A program made the translations under genes and the position numbers. Shown here piece after piece: positions 17,736-28,456 of a DNA stretch of 64,000 nucleotides (its first letter is position 1; every line of letters begins with the position of its first letter). The notes beneath the pieces are model-generated. The model saw nothing but the letters and a program-made list of their open reading frames with translations, did not search any database and was not told the origin of the DNA. This stretch comes from Stenotrophomonas pavanii (GTDB lineage: Bacteria; Pseudomonadota; Gammaproteobacteria; Xanthomonadales; Xanthomonadaceae), in the NCBI RefSeq assembly GCF_900101175.1, contig NZ_FNFQ01000001.1, positions 186,001 to 250,000 on the forward strand. The letters are read 5' to 3'.

Positions 17736-19766
17736 ATGGTTGTCCACCGTCGGCTGGCGCTCTGCGTCGGCCTTGCCTGTACCGCGCTGGCCTGGGCCAG
17801 CAGCGCTGCTCCACCGAGCGGCCGCGAGGCGGCCCTGGCCGAGATCGGCCACTACCGCGACCAGGCCCGCTGGCTGGATGCCCTGGGCGCGATCGAGCGC
17901 GCCAGCCAGCAACAGCCCGATGACGACCTGCTGTTCAAGCTGCGCGTATTGACGCTGGGCGACATCGGCAACGCCTGGCGCGCGTGGGAGCTGTACCAGC
18001 AGCGCCCGCAACTGTTCGATGCCGCCCAGAAGCAGCGCCTGGAAGGTGACTACCTGGCCAAGCTGGTGGTCTGGAGCCTGGCCTACAGCAGCAGCGAGGA
18101 CAGCCGCCTGCAAGAGGCCGAATCGACCCTGGCCCGCATGCAGCGCTACCTCGGCGGCGAAGGCACCCCACCCTCGCAGGCACCACTGCGCATCCGCATG
18201 GACCGGCTGATCCTGCTCAACCGGCTGGGCCGCCATGCGCAGGTGCGCGAGGAAGCACGGGCGCTGCAGGCCGAAGGCCACACCCTGCCCGACTACGTGC
18301 TGCCCGCCGTCGGCGATTCGCTGATGGGCACCCTGCACCCGGAGGAAGCCATTCCGGTACTGCAGGCGGCGGTGGCAGGCGACCCGACGCGCGATGCCTC
18401 GCATTCGGAGCTGGCCTATGCCTATCTGGAAAGCGAACAGCAGGAAAAGGCCATCGACCTGTTGCAGGCATGGCGCGACAAGGAACCGGCGTGGCGCTGG
18501 AGCAACGGCAAGGCACCGTACGCGAACTGGTCGCGCTACGAGGCCGATCTCAACCTGGCGATGGTGCGCGCCTACAGCGGTGACCTGCGCACCGCGCAGC
18601 ACGACCTGGAATCGATGGTCGACATCGCACCGGGCAACGGCGGCCTGCAGAGTGCGCTGGGCAGCGTCTACATGATGCGCGGCTGGCCACGCCGGGCGCT
18701 GCAGCGGCAGCAGATGGCACACGCGCTCGACCCGCGAGACATCGAACCGCGGCTGGGCATGGAAGAGGCCTATGTCGCCCTGCAGCGCGACGACCTGGCG
18801 CGGCCGCTGCACGATGACCTGGTCGCGCGCTACCCCACCCAACCGGCGGTCGAACGCATGGACCAGGCCTGGCGCGCGCATCGCGGCTGGCAGCTGAAGG
18901 CCTGGACCGACATCGGCCGCAGCTCCGGGGGCGGTGGCACCTCGCCACTGGGCAACAACGACCGCCACTACGGCGTGGAAGTGGAGACACCGCTCCTTGA
19001 TGACCGCTGGCGGTTGTTCGCCCTGGCCGACCGGCGCTCGACCGACTTCCAGGACCAGCGCATCGATCCGCTGTGGCTGGGTGCGGGCGTGCGTTACCGC
19101 TTCGGGCGACTGGATGCGGAAGCGGCGGTGCTGCGCGCCAACGACCACATCGGCGACACCGGCCTGCGGGTCGGCGTCGGCTGGCAGTTCAACGATTCCT
19201 GGCACGCCGGCCTGGTGGTCGCACGCAATGACCCGGAGGCCTCGATGCAGGCGCGCGCGGCCGGCATCACCGCCGACAGCGTGAGCGCACAGGTGGACTA
19301 CCGGCGCAGCGAGCTCACCCACTGGACGTTCGGCGCGAGCCGCTTCCGCTATGACGACGGCAACCATCGCGAGCTGTTTGGCACCAGTGTCCAACAGCGC
19401 CTGCTGACCCGCCCGCGCTGGCTGATCGATGGCCTGGCCAGCGCCTACACCAGTCGCGGCAGCCGCGACGATGCGCCCTACTTCAACCCGAAGCGCGACC
19501 GCATGGTCGAGATCGGGCTGCGCATCGACCAGCAGCTGTGGCGGCACTACGAGCGCCACTTCCGGCATCGCCTGACCGTCTCGCTGGGCGACTACTGGCA
19601 GGACGGTTTCGGCAGTGCACTGGTACCGACGGTGTCCTACATGCACGAGTGGCAGCTGGGTCCCGGCCGCGTGTTCGAGTATGGCGTGCGCTGGTCACGG
19701 CCGGTCTACGACGGCCACCGCGAGCGCCACATCGGCTTCGAAGCCGCATTGCGCTGGGGAGACTGA
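17736..19766 (+). CDS. pgaA: PNAG export porin PgaA
   Basis: Outer membrane protein that exports poly-beta-1,6-N-acetylglucosamine (PNAG). The 676-residue product has a signal peptide ending near ALAWASSA, a periplasmic TPR superhelix (about 30-420) and a C-terminal beta-barrel from about 430 with alternating aromatic strands. It is shorter than the 807-residue E. coli PgaA, chiefly in the periplasmic part. An AAGGGGGT site precedes the ATG. It is the first gene of pgaABCD. Confidence 0.9.
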   Translation: MVVHRRLALCVGLACTALAWASSAAPPSGREAALAEIGHYRDQARWLDALGAIERASQQQPDDDLLFKLRVLTLGDIGNAWRAWELYQQRPQLFDAAQKQRLEGDYLAKLVVWSLAYSSSEDSRLQEAESTLARMQRYLGGEGTPPSQAPLRIRMDRLILLNRLGRHAQVREEARALQAEGHTLPDYVLPAVGDSLMGTLHPEEAIPVLQAAVAGDPTRDASHSELAYAYLESEQQEKAIDLLQAWRDKEPAWRWSNGKAPYANWSRYEADLNLAMVRAYSGDLRTAQHDLESMVDIAPGNGGLQSALGSVYMMRGWPRRALQRQQMAHALDPRDIEPRLGMEEAYVALQRDDLARPLHDDLVARYPTQPAVERMDQAWRAHRGWQLKAWTDIGRSSGGGGTSPLGNNDRHYGVEVETPLLDDRWRLFALADRRSTDFQDQRIDPLWLGAGVRYRFGRLDAEAAVLRANDHIGDTGLRVGVGWQFNDSWHAGLVVARNDPEASMQARAAGITADSVSAQVDYRRSELTHWTFGASRFRYDDGNHRELFGTSVQQRLLTRPRWLIDGLASAYTSRGSRDDAPYFNPKRDRMVEIGLRIDQQLWRHYERHFRHRLTVSLGDYWQDGFGSALVPTVSYMHEWQLGPGRVFEYGVRWSRPVYDGHRERHIGFEAALRWGD

Positions 19767-19767
19767 C

Positions 19768-21654
19768 ATGGCCCGCATCCTGCGACTGATCGTGCTCCTG
19801 CTGCTGGCCATTGCGCCATCGGCCCCGGCGCAGCAGGCCCTGGATCTCGATGCGATCGACAACGGCCTGCTGATCCTCAGCTACCACGACATCCGCGACC
19901 AGGTCGCCGCCAAGGGCGATGCCGACAGCTACGCGGTGAGCACGCAGAACTTCGCCGCGCACCTGGACTGGCTGGGCGCACACGGCTACCACCCGGTTTC
20001 GCTGTCGCAGCTGATCGAGGCCTCGCAGGGCCGCGCCACGCTGCCTCCCAAGCCGGTGCTGCTGACCTTCGACGATGGCCTGCGCAGCGTCTACGACAAG
20101 GCCTTCCCGCTGCTGCAGGCCTACCGCTACCCGGCGCTGGTGGCGGTGATCACCGACTATGTGGACATGGCACCGGGCCGCACCATCGACTACGGCTACC
20201 GCCGGTTCGGCCACGATGACTTCGTGACCTGGGCGCAGCTGAAGCAGATGCACGACAGTGGCCTGATCGAAGTGGCCAGCCACACCGATGACCTGCACCA
20301 CGGCGTGCTTGCCAATCCGCAGGGAAACTCCACGCCCGCCGTGGTCACCCGCGTCTACACCCCGGCCACGCGCAGCTACGAGAGCGAGACGCAGTATGAG
20401 CAGCGCCTGCGCACTGATCTTTCGCGCAGCGTGCAGCGCATCCAGCAGCACCTGGGCGTGCGCCCGCGCGCCATCGTCTGGCCATATGCCGCGTACAACC
20501 AGTTGAGCAACGACATTGCCGAGCAGCTGGGCATGCCGGTCTCGTTCGACCTGGAAGGCCGCAGCACGCCGGTGGCCAGCGACCTGCACGGGCTGGCACG
20601 GTTGCTGGTGAGCAACAACCCGACCGTGGAGGGCCTGGCCTACGAACTGCGCCGTGACGTCGCGCTCGACGGCATCCGCGCCCTGCAGGTCGACCTGGAT
20701 GATGTCTACGACGCGGATCCGGCGCAGCAGGCACGCAACCTCGACGCGCTGGTCGAGCGGGTCAAGCGCATCGCGCCCACCCACGTCTACCTGCAGGCCT
20801 TCGCCGACCCGGACGGCAACAACACGGCCGACGCACTGTACTTTCCCAACCGGCACATGCCGATGCGCGCGGACCTGTTCAGCCGTGTTGCCTGGCAGCT
20901 CAAATCGCGCGCGGGCGTGAAGGTCTACGCATGGCTGCCGGTGCTCGGCTTCGAACTGCCCGACCCGGCGCAGCGCAAGGCGCTGGCGATCCGCAACGGC
21001 GATGCCGACGGCATGTACCGGCTGGACTTCACCAACCCGAAGGCACGCCAGATCATGCTCGACATCTACGAAGATCTGGCGGTCAATTCCTATTTCGAGG
21101 GGCTGCTGTTCCATGACGATGGCTACCTGCGCGACACCGAGCTGCCCGCGCTGGCCGCCGGTGCCGACGGCAGCGCGCGTACCCAAGCCCTGATCGACTT
21201 CACCCTGGCCCTGCGCAACAGCGCGCAGCGCTGGCGGCCGAAACTGGCAACGGTGCGCAACCTGTATGCCGAGCCGGTACTTCGCCCGCAGAGCGAAGCC
21301 TGGTTCGCGCAGCGCCTGGACCTGTTCAACCGGGCCTACGACCAGACCGCGCTGATGGCGATGCCCTGGATGGAAGGCAGCAAGCAGCCGGAACGCTGGC
21401 TCGACCAGCTGCTGGCTGCGGTACGCGCGCACGACCCGCAGCTGCAGCACACGCTGTTCGAACTGCAGACCGTCGATTGGCGCAGCGGGCAGCCGATTCC
21501 CGCCGAACGCCTGCGTGCGCAGATCCGCCAGCTGCAGGCGCAGGGCGTCCACCACTTCGCCTGGTACCCGGACGACTTCATCGGTGACCAGCCTTCCACC
21601 CACGATGCCCGCGCGGCGATGTCCGCCGGCAACTTCCCGTACCCGGAGAAGTGA
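19768..21654 (+). CDS. pgaB: PNAG N-deacetylase/hydrolase PgaB
   Basis: Periplasmic enzyme that partly deacetylates PNAG before export. The N-terminal NodB-type deacetylase domain has TFDDG at 100-104 and metal histidines His172 and His177 in SHTDDLHHG. From about residue 310 (ALQVDLDDVYDADP) follows the glycoside-hydrolase-like domain that binds and cuts the polymer. E. coli PgaB is a lipoprotein; this signal peptide (about 1-22) has no cysteine near its end, so the protein is probably soluble. 628 residues; it starts one base after the pgaA stop. Confidence 0.92.
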   Translation: MARILRLIVLLLLAIAPSAPAQQALDLDAIDNGLLILSYHDIRDQVAAKGDADSYAVSTQNFAAHLDWLGAHGYHPVSLSQLIEASQGRATLPPKPVLLTFDDGLRSVYDKAFPLLQAYRYPALVAVITDYVDMAPGRTIDYGYRRFGHDDFVTWAQLKQMHDSGLIEVASHTDDLHHGVLANPQGNSTPAVVTRVYTPATRSYESETQYEQRLRTDLSRSVQRIQQHLGVRPRAIVWPYAAYNQLSNDIAEQLGMPVSFDLEGRSTPVASDLHGLARLLVSNNPTVEGLAYELRRDVALDGIRALQVDLDDVYDADPAQQARNLDALVERVKRIAPTHVYLQAFADPDGNNTADALYFPNRHMPMRADLFSRVAWQLKSRAGVKVYAWLPVLGFELPDPAQRKALAIRNGDADGMYRLDFTNPKARQIMLDIYEDLAVNSYFEGLLFHDDGYLRDTELPALAAGADGSARTQALIDFTLALRNSAQRWRPKLATVRNLYAEPVLRPQSEAWFAQRLDLFNRAYDQTALMAMPWMEGSKQPERWLDQLLAAVRAHDPQLQHTLFELQTVDWRSGQPIPAERLRAQIRQLQAQGVHHFAWYPDDFIGDQPSTHDARAAMSAGNFPYPEK

Positions 21655-21655
21655 C

Positions 21656-22912
21656 GTGGACATGCATCCGCTGCTGCAGGTTCTGTTCCAGTTCGCCTTC
21701 TACTACCCGATGGTGATGGCGTTCTTCTGGATGTCCGGCGGCCTGTACTACTACTTCCGGCGTGAACGCCACTCGCGCCCGCGCAACGATCCCCCGTTGA
21801 TGATCGCTCCCCCCTTCGCCACCCTGCTGGTGCCCTGCCACAACGAAGCGGAGAACCTGGACGACACGCTTGCCGCGGCGCTGGCGCAGCGCTACCCCGC
21901 CGACTATGAGGTGATCGCCATCGACGATGGCAGCAGCGATGACACCGGCGCGCGGCTGGACGCCCTGGCAGCGAAGCACCCGCGGCTGCGCGTGCTGCAC
22001 CTGGACCGCAACCTGGGCAAGGCCAATGCGCTGCGCATGGGCGCGCTGGCCGCGCGCTCGGAATACCTGGTCTGCATCGATGGCGATGCCATGCTGGAGG
22101 AACATGCGCTGCACTGGATGGTCTGGCATCTGGTCAGCGGCAACCGGGTCGGTGCAGTCACCGGCAACCCGCGCATCCGCAACCGCTCCACCCTGCTTGG
22201 CCGCCTGCAGGTCGCCGAGTTCTCCTCCATCATCGGCATGATCAAGCGCGCACAGCGCGTCTATGGCCGCATCTTCACCCTCTCCGGGGTGATCGCCGGC
22301 TTCCGCCGTACCGCCCTGCACCAGGTGGGCTGGTGGTCGGATGACATGGTGACCGAGGACATCGACATCAGCTGGCGCCTGCAGCGCGCGCACTGGGACA
22401 TCCGCTACGAGCCCAATGCGCTGTGCTTCATCCTGATGCCGGAAACACTCAAAGGCCTGTGGCGGCAGCGGCTGCGCTGGGCGCAGGGCGGCGTGGAGGT
22501 GATGCTGCGCCACGCCCGCTCGCTGCTGCACTGGAAAGAGCGGCGCATGTGGGGCGTGCTGCTGGAGTACGTGCTGAGCGTGATCTGGGCCTACACCATG
22601 CTGTTCATCGTGCTGCTGTGGGCGCTGGGCAAGTTCATCGAGCTGCCACCGCAGCTGCACATCGCCAGCCTGCTGCCGGAGTGGCATGGCGTGATCCTGG
22701 CGATGGTCTGCCTGCTGCAGTTCGCCAGCAGCCTGATCATCGACCGGCGCTACGAGACACAGATTGGACGCAACTACTTCTGGGTCATCTGGTACCCGAT
22801 GGCGTACTGGCTGATCAGCCTTTCCACCACCCTGGTGGCGCTGCCGAAGACGCTGCTGCGCCGTCGCAGCAGGCGCGCCACCTGGACCAGCCCTGACCGG
22901 GGGATCCGATGA
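21656..22912 (+). CDS. pgaC: PNAG synthase glycosyltransferase PgaC
   Basis: Processive family 2 glycosyltransferase that polymerises UDP-GlcNAc at the inner membrane. The 418-residue protein has two or three N-terminal hydrophobic stretches, the nucleotide-binding IDDGSSDDT, the DGDAM metal site, TEDID with the catalytic base, and QRLRWAQGG, the QxxRW acceptor motif, followed by C-terminal membrane helices. GGAGAAG at 21644-21650 is five bases from the GTG at 21656; an ATG at 21662 is an alternative start. It overlaps pgaD by ATGA. Confidence 0.94.
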   Translation: MDMHPLLQVLFQFAFYYPMVMAFFWMSGGLYYYFRRERHSRPRNDPPLMIAPPFATLLVPCHNEAENLDDTLAAALAQRYPADYEVIAIDDGSSDDTGARLDALAAKHPRLRVLHLDRNLGKANALRMGALAARSEYLVCIDGDAMLEEHALHWMVWHLVSGNRVGAVTGNPRIRNRSTLLGRLQVAEFSSIIGMIKRAQRVYGRIFTLSGVIAGFRRTALHQVGWWSDDMVTEDIDISWRLQRAHWDIRYEPNALCFILMPETLKGLWRQRLRWAQGGVEVMLRHARSLLHWKERRMWGVLLEYVLSVIWAYTMLFIVLLWALGKFIELPPQLHIASLLPEWHGVILAMVCLLQFASSLIIDRRYETQIGRNYFWVIWYPMAYWLISLSTTLVALPKTLLRRRSRRATWTSPDRGIR

Positions 22913-23379
22913 ACGCGCACCACCCGTCCAACCGCTTCGACTCGCGGATGATCCGCAAGCCGCATCGCCAGCCACGCTTCCAGCGCACCGCCTGGGGATT
23001 TGTCACCCTGGCGTTCTGGGGCTTCTACTTCTACCTGTGGGCGCCACTGGTGACCCTGCTGTCGTGGTTGATCGGCGGCCAGCTGGCCTGGCGGCAGCTG
23101 TACGAACGACAGGGCCAGTTCGACCCGTACGTGCTGGTCGCGCTGCCATTGCTGCTGCTGTGCGCCAGCGTACTGCTGATCACCTGGGCCGAGTACAACC
23201 GCGCCCGCTTCCGTGGCCGCGAACGTCGCCAGCCAAGGCCACTGGCCAGCCTCAACGAAGTCGCGGCCGATCTGGGGGCCAGCGCAGGACTGGCCGAACG
23301 GCTGATGGGCTGCAAGGCCGCCACCCTGCACATGGATGACCACGCACGGCCGGTCGGCATCCGCCGCGAGGTGGTGTAG
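22909..23379 (+). CDS. pgaD: PNAG biosynthesis protein PgaD
   Basis: Small membrane partner of PgaC, through which c-di-GMP activates PNAG synthesis in E. coli. The 156-residue protein has two membrane segments (about 30-58 and 73-94) and a soluble C-terminal tail. Sequence is poorly conserved in the family; position and topology support the call. Its TAG stop codon is part of the GTAG end of a REP element. Confidence 0.88.
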   Translation: MNAHHPSNRFDSRMIRKPHRQPRFQRTAWGFVTLAFWGFYFYLWAPLVTLLSWLIGGQLAWRQLYERQGQFDPYVLVALPLLLLCASVLLITWAEYNRARFRGRERRQPRPLASLNEVAADLGASAGLAERLMGCKAATLHMDDHARPVGIRREVV

Positions 23380-23490
23380 CCGACGACCTGGCAGCTGCCG
23401 ACTTTGGTCGGCGCTTGGGCCTGGTGGGTGCCGGCCTTGGTCGGCACCGGGGTCTACCGCGAAGAGCATCCACGCAGGGCGTGGATCTAC
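23376..23490. repeat. GTAG-type REP cluster between convergent pgaD and proA
   Basis: At least two GTAG-ended palindromes: one with GTGCCGGCCTTGGTCGGCAC and a CTAC at 23454-23457, and one with ATCCACGCAGGGCGTGGAT ending CTAC at 23487-23490. The cluster begins with GTAG at 23376-23379. The outer tetranucleotides contain the TAG stops of both convergent genes. Confidence 0.75.
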
Positions 23491-24734
23491 TTGCGCGTCT
23501 GCCCTTCACCGCGCACGACAAATCGTTCGACGGTGAGTGCTTCCAGGCCCATCGGGCCATACGCATGCAGGCGCGTGGTGGAGATGCCGATCTCGCTGCC
23601 CAGGCCCAGCTGGCCACCATCGGAGAAGCGCGACGAAGCGTTGACCATCACCACCGCCGAGCGCAGCGCGTTGACGAAGCGCTCGGCATGGCTGGCGTCT
23701 TCGGTCGCGATCACTTCGGTGTGGTCGGAGGTATAGGTGCGGATGTGCGCGATGGCCGCCTCGAGATCATCGACCACGCGCACCGCCAGCACCAGATCGA
23801 GGAATTCGGCGGCATAGTCCTCTTCGGTGGCCGCCGTGCTGCCCGGCAGCAGCGGCTGCGCGTTCGTGTCGGCGCGCAGCTCCACGCCACGCTCACCGAG
23901 CGCCTGCGCCACGCGCGGCAAGAACGCTTCGGCCACATCACGATGCACCAGCAGGGTCTCCAGCGAGTTGCAGGCCGACGGACGGCTGCACTTGCCGTCC
24001 ACCAGAAGGTCGATGGCTTTGCCGAGGTCGGCGCTGGCATCCACGAACAGGTGGCAGACACCCTTGTAGTGCTTGATCACCGGCACCCGTGCATGTGCGG
24101 CAACGAAGCGGATCAGGCCTTCGCCGCCGCGCGGGATCGCCAGATCGATCAACTCGTGCAACTGCAGCAGTTCCAGCATCGCTTCGCGGCGCAGGTCGGT
24201 CAGCACGGTCACTGCCGCCGCCGGCACACCGTTGGCGTTCAGGGCACCGGCCAGCGCCTGGGCGATGGCGGTGTTGGAATGGATCGCCTCGGAGCCCCCG
24301 CGCAGGATCACGCCGTTGCCCGCCTTCAGGCACAACGCCGCGGCTTCGGCGGTGACGTTCGGACGGGCCTCGTAGATCATCGCGATCACGCCCAGCGGCA
24401 CGCGCACCTTCTGCACGCGGATGCCGTTGGGACGTACGTCATCGCGGGTCACCTGGCCGACCGGGTCAGGCAGCGCGGCCACCTCGCGCACCGCCTCGGC
24501 CATCGCGAACAGCCGCGGCGGGTCCAGTGCGAGGCGGTCGAGCATGGCACTGCCAACGCCCTTGTCGCGCGCGGCGGCGAGGTCGCGTGCGTTGCCGGCC
24601 AGGATCAGTCCGGCATTCACTTCCAGGGCCTGCGCCATCGCCAGCAGCAGCGTGCGTCGCGCCGCACTGTCCAGGCCGGCAACGATCTGCGCTGCATCAC
24701 GGCAGGCGCGCGCCTGGGCTTCGATTTCGCTCAT
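23487..24734 (-). CDS. proA: Gamma-glutamyl phosphate reductase ProA
   Basis: Second enzyme of proline synthesis, reducing gamma-glutamyl phosphate to glutamate semialdehyde with NADPH. The 415-residue protein carries the catalytic cysteine in [17 protein letters not shown], and [16 protein letters not shown] and [12 protein letters not shown] from the family. I chose the ATG at 24734, preceded by AAGGAC and aligning with other ProA starts; an ATG at 24758 overlapping proB as ATGA would add eight residues. It is the last gene of the arginine-proline operon. Confidence 0.96.
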   Translation of the reverse strand: MSEIEAQARACRDAAQIVAGLDSAARRTLLLAMAQALEVNAGLILAGNARDLAAARDKGVGSAMLDRLALDPPRLFAMAEAVREVAALPDPVGQVTRDDVRPNGIRVQKVRVPLGVIAMIYEARPNVTAEAAALCLKAGNGVILRGGSEAIHSNTAIAQALAGALNANGVPAAAVTVLTDLRREAMLELLQLHELIDLAIPRGGEGLIRFVAAHARVPVIKHYKGVCHLFVDASADLGKAIDLLVDGKCSRPSACNSLETLLVHRDVAEAFLPRVAQALGERGVELRADTNAQPLLPGSTAATEEDYAAEFLDLVLAVRVVDDLEAAIAHIRTYTSDHTEVIATEDASHAERFVNALRSAVVMVNASSRFSDGGQLGLGSEIGISTTRLHAYGPMGLEALTVERFVVRGEGQTRK

Positions 24735-24754
24735 CGGGGTGTCCTTCAAACCGG

Positions 24755-25912
24755 TCATGGCAGCACCAGGTCGTCACGATGGACGACGCTACCACCGTAG
24801 TTGTAGCCGAGCACGGCCTGGATGTCGCGCGAATGATGGCCGGCGATGCGGCGCACGTCGTCGGCCGCGTACTGGCTGACCCCGCGGGCCACGCAGACGC
24901 GGCCCTGCGGCGCGTTCCAGCACACCTGCACCATGTCGCCGCGCCGGAATGCCCCCTCGGCAGCGGTGATGCCACCGGGCAGCAGCGAGGCCCCCTTCTC
25001 GCGCATCGCCTGTGCCGCACCGGCATCGACGACGATCGCGCCATCAGCCAACGGCGCGTGCCGCAGCCAGTGCTTGCGGGCGGCCTCACGGCTGCGTGCG
25101 GCATGGATGCGGGTACCGAACAGGCGGTCCTGTGCCAGCGCGCGCACCACATCAGCGCTGCGGCCGTTGAACAGATAGGTCTCGATGCCGAGGCGGCCCG
25201 CCTTCGCCGCCGCCTCCAGCTTGGTGCGCATGCCGCCGGTGCCAGCCCGCGAACCGGCACCGCCGGCCATCGCCAGCACCGGGTCGCTCAGTTCCGGCAC
25301 ATCATGCAGCGGCCGCGCGTCGGGCACCGTGCGCGGATCGGCGCTGTACAGGCCATCGATGTCGGTGGCGATGAACAGCGCATCGGCATCGACCAGCGCC
25401 GCCACGGTGGCCGCCAGGTTGTCGTTGTCGCCGAGCTTGAGCTCGTCCACCGACACGGTGTCGTTCTCGTTGACCACCGGCAACGCCCCCAGCCGCAGCA
25501 GTTCGCTCAGCGTGGCGCGCGCATTGAGGTAGCGGCGGCGGTTGCGCAGGTCGTCGTGGGTCAGCAGCAGCTGCGCCACGGGGCGCTCGAAGAAGCGCTG
25601 CCAGAGCCCGATCAGCTGGGCCTGGCCGAGCGCGGCCAAGGCCTGACGCGCCGCCATCGCCGCACCCGGTTCATCGGCCCGTGGCAGGATCGCGCGCCCT
25701 GCGGCGACCGCACCGGACGACACGATCACCACCTCGCGCCCGGCCGCTACATTGGCCGAGACGAACTGCGCCAGGCCCAGCGCATGGCGCGGCGACAGGC
25801 CGCCACCATCGGCCGCCAGCAGGCTGCTGCCGACCTTCAGCACCGCGCGCCGCCACGGCGGCAGCGCCTGTTGCGGGAAGGGCGAAGCGACGTTGGCAGC
25901 GTGCAGGGTCAT
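24755..25912 (-). CDS. proB: Glutamate 5-kinase ProB
   Basis: First, feedback-controlled step of proline synthesis. The 385-residue protein has an amino-acid kinase domain ([10 protein letters not shown] near 25, NENDTVS, and LGDNDNLAA), then a PUA domain from about 290 ([21 protein letters not shown]) typical of the long GK form. It lies 11 bp downstream of the YciI-like gene. Confidence 0.96.
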   Translation of the reverse strand: MTLHAANVASPFPQQALPPWRRAVLKVGSSLLAADGGGLSPRHALGLAQFVSANVAAGREVVIVSSGAVAAGRAILPRADEPGAAMAARQALAALGQAQLIGLWQRFFERPVAQLLLTHDDLRNRRRYLNARATLSELLRLGALPVVNENDTVSVDELKLGDNDNLAATVAALVDADALFIATDIDGLYSADPRTVPDARPLHDVPELSDPVLAMAGGAGSRAGTGGMRTKLEAAAKAGRLGIETYLFNGRSADVVRALAQDRLFGTRIHAARSREAARKHWLRHAPLADGAIVVDAGAAQAMREKGASLLPGGITAAEGAFRRGDMVQVCWNAPQGRVCVARGVSQYAADDVRRIAGHHSRDIQAVLGYNYGGSVVHRDDLVLP

Positions 25913-25923
25913 TGGTCAGGCTC

Positions 25924-26187
25924 TCAGCGGATGTTCCATTCGTGCACGGTCAGGTCGGAGGCCTGCATCGTCACCAGCGGGTCGGTGGCGACGATGGCCT
26001 GCGCCTGCGCCAGGCTGTCCACGTTGCACAGCACGTAGGCGCCACCGCTGCCATCGGCGAAGCCGCCGGTCAGCTGCAGCTTGCCCTGTGCCTGCAACGC
26101 ATCGAGGAAATCGCGGTGCGGTTGCACCGCCGCGGCATTGAAGTCCGGACGGCGCATCGCCAGCACCAGGTAGACGGTGCCCGCCAT
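25924..26187 (-). CDS. YciI-family protein
   Basis: An 87-residue ferredoxin-fold protein with the YciI pattern: a conserved histidine followed by aspartate in QPHRDFLDALQAQGKLQLTGG, and a C-terminal TDPLVTMQASDLTVHEWN. Related proteins include muconolactone isomerase-like enzymes, but most have no known role. It overlaps the argH stop by one base (TGATG) and sits between argH and proB, so it is translated with arginine and proline enzymes. Confidence 0.85.
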   Translation of the reverse strand: MAGTVYLVLAMRRPDFNAAAVQPHRDFLDALQAQGKLQLTGGFADGSGGAYVLCNVDSLAQAQAIVATDPLVTMQASDLTVHEWNIR

Positions 26188-27482
26188 CAGGCCAGCGCCT
26201 GCCAGCGTGCGTGCAGTTGCTCCAGGCGCAGGTCGGCCGCCGAGCCGGGCGACACGCGCGCAGCCAGGCTGCCTTCCGGCGTGCGCCCCTGCCCTGCCCT
26301 GTCGGCACCTGCCGCTGCCGCCTTGTAGGCCTCGCGGAACGGCACACCGGCCACGGCTGCTTCCACCGCCACGTCGGTGGCGTACATGCCCGAGTCGATC
26401 GCTGCGCGCAGCCTGTCGTCGCGCCATTCCAGGTTGGCCAGCAATGCCGGCAGCAGCTCCAGCGCGGCCAGGCCGCGGCCGAAGCCATGGAAGATGGCGC
26501 CCTTGGACGATTGCAGGTCGCGGTGATAACCCGAGGGCAGCGACAGCAGCTGCTCGATCTCGGTGCGCGCGGCAGCAACGCTGGCGTGGGTGGCGCGCAT
26601 CAGCTCGATCACGTCCGGATTGCGCTTGTTGGGCATGATCGAACTGCCGGTGGTGTACTGCGCCGGCAGCGCGACGAAGCCGAACTCGGCGCTGGTGAAC
26701 AGCGACAGGTCCCAGGCGATGCGGCGCAGGTCCAGCGTGGCGCCACCGAGGGCTTCCAGCGCTGCCAGCTCGAACTTGCCGCGCGACAGCTGCGCATAGA
26801 TCGGCGAGATCTGCATGCGCGCGAAGCCGAGCGCCGCCGTGGTGTGCTCGCGGTCCAGCGGCAGGTTCACGCCGTAGCCGGCAGCGGTACCCAGCGGATT
26901 GGCGTCGACCAGCGCATGGGTGTCGCGGGCGCGGATGGCGTTGTCGATGAAGGCCTCGGCCCAGCCGGCCCACCACATGCCCGCCGAGGACACCACGGCG
27001 CGCTGGATGTGGGTGTAACCGGGAATCGGCAGGGCCTTCTCGGCCTGCGCACGGTCGAGCGCGACCTTGGCCACTTCCGCGCTGAGCTGCGCCACGCGCT
27101 GCAGCTTCTCCTTCAGCCACAGACGGGTGGCCACCAGGATCTGGTCGTTGCGGCTGCGACCGGTGTGGATCTTGCGGCCGGCATCGCCGAGACGCTCGGT
27201 CAGCCGTGCTTCGATCGCCGAGTGGCCATCTTCGTACTGCGTATCCAGCATGAAGCGGCCCTCACGGAAGTCCTGCGCCAGCACGTCCAGTTCGCGCAGC
27301 AGGCCGGCCAGCTCATCGGCGCTGAGGATGCCGATGTGCTGCAGGCCCTGCGCATGCGCGGCGCTGGCGGCAATGTCGTGCAGGAAGAACTCGCGGTCGA
27401 GGATCACGTCGTCGCCGGCGAGGAAGGTCTGAATCTGGGCGTCGACGGCGACGCCGGGCTTCTGCCAAAGAAGGTCTGCCAT
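26187..27482 (-). CDS. argH: Argininosuccinate lyase ArgH
   Basis: Last step of arginine synthesis, splitting argininosuccinate to arginine and fumarate. The 431-residue protein has HTGRSRNDQ near 105, PGYTHIQRA with the catalytic histidine, and the superfamily signature [12 protein letters not shown]. Length is slightly shorter than the usual 455-460, with a different C-terminus ([15 protein letters not shown]) as in other xanthomonads. It is separated from argC by 20 bp. Confidence 0.95.
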   Translation of the reverse strand: MADLLWQKPGVAVDAQIQTFLAGDDVILDREFFLHDIAASAAHAQGLQHIGILSADELAGLLRELDVLAQDFREGRFMLDTQYEDGHSAIEARLTERLGDAGRKIHTGRSRNDQILVATRLWLKEKLQRVAQLSAEVAKVALDRAQAEKALPIPGYTHIQRAVVSSAGMWWAGWAEAFIDNAIRARDTHALVDANPLGTAAGYGVNLPLDREHTTAALGFARMQISPIYAQLSRGKFELAALEALGGATLDLRRIAWDLSLFTSAEFGFVALPAQYTTGSSIMPNKRNPDVIELMRATHASVAAARTEIEQLLSLPSGYHRDLQSSKGAIFHGFGRGLAALELLPALLANLEWRDDRLRAAIDSGMYATDVAVEAAVAGVPFREAYKAAAAGADRAGQGRTPEGSLAARVSPGSAADLRLEQLHARWQALA

Positions 27483-27502
27483 GGGGGCTCCGGAAGGCGT
27501 GT

Positions 27503-28456
27503 TCAGTGCGGGATCGACGTCAGTTCGTCGATGCCCAGCGCGAGGTTGAGGTTCTGCATGGCCTGGGTGGCCGCGCCCTTGAGCAGGTTGTCCAGGGTCG
27601 CCACCACCACCACCCGCTTGCCGCCCGGGGCCAGGGTGAAGCCACCGACCTGGGCACCGTGGCGGCCGGCGATGCGGCTGACCCACGGCGCTTCATCCAC
27701 CACGTCGATCAGGGGTTCACCGGCATAGGCCTGCTGGAAGCGCTCGACGATCTGTTCGCGGGTCTGCACGCGGTTCAGCCACAGGTTGGCGGTCAGCGTG
27801 ATGCCCCGGAAGTGCGGCGCGACGTGCGGCATGAATTCCACGGCCACGCCCAGCTGCACCGACACCTCGCGCTCGTGCACGTGGTTGGTCAGCGCATACG
27901 GCATCAGGTTGTCGGCCAGCAGTTCGACGTTGTTCTTGTCCGACGGCGTGGTGCCGGCGCCGGAGTAGCCGGACACACCGAAGCACTGCGGCGGGCCGGC
28001 CAGCAGGTCCAGCAGCGGATGCACCGCCAGCTGCATCGCCGTGGCATAGCAGCCCGGGTTGCTGATGTGCTTCTGGCCGGTGTAGCGGCCGCGGGTCAGC
28101 TCCGGCAGGCCGTAGTACCAGCCGTTGTCGAAACGGTAGTCGGCCGAGAGATCGACGATGACGGTATCCGGCTTCGCTGCGTCCAGCGCGGCCACGAACG
28201 GCGCGGCCAGGCCGTTGGGCAGGGCCAGGATCACCGCGTCCACACCCTTGGCCGCCACCGCGTCGGCGTCCAGGTTCTCGTACTGCAGGTGCCCCTGGAA
28301 TTCCGGATGGTGGTCGGACAGGCGCTGTCCGGCGCGCTCGCGCGAAGAGACGAAGGCAAGTTGCAGCCGCGGGTGGGCGGCCACCAGCTTGATCAGCTCG
28401 GCGCCGGTATGGCCGCGGGCACCGACGATGCCAAGGGTAAAGGTCGAATCGTTCAT
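27503..28456 (-). CDS. argC: N-acetyl-gamma-glutamyl-phosphate reductase ArgC
   Basis: Reduces N-acetylglutamyl phosphate to the semialdehyde. The 317-residue protein starts with a Rossmann motif [10 protein letters not shown] and has the active-site cysteine in SNPGCYATA and the conserved GYSGAG. The start ATG overlaps the stop of the upstream GNAT gene by ATGA. It belongs to the long argF'-to-proA operon. Confidence 0.96.
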   Translation of the reverse strand: MNDSTFTLGIVGARGHTGAELIKLVAAHPRLQLAFVSSRERAGQRLSDHHPEFQGHLQYENLDADAVAAKGVDAVILALPNGLAAPFVAALDAAKPDTVIVDLSADYRFDNGWYYGLPELTRGRYTGQKHISNPGCYATAMQLAVHPLLDLLAGPPQCFGVSGYSGAGTTPSDKNNVELLADNLMPYALTNHVHEREVSVQLGVAVEFMPHVAPHFRGITLTANLWLNRVQTREQIVERFQQAYAGEPLIDVVDEAPWVSRIAGRHGAQVGGFTLAPGGKRVVVVATLDNLLKGAATQAMQNLNLALGIDELTSIPH

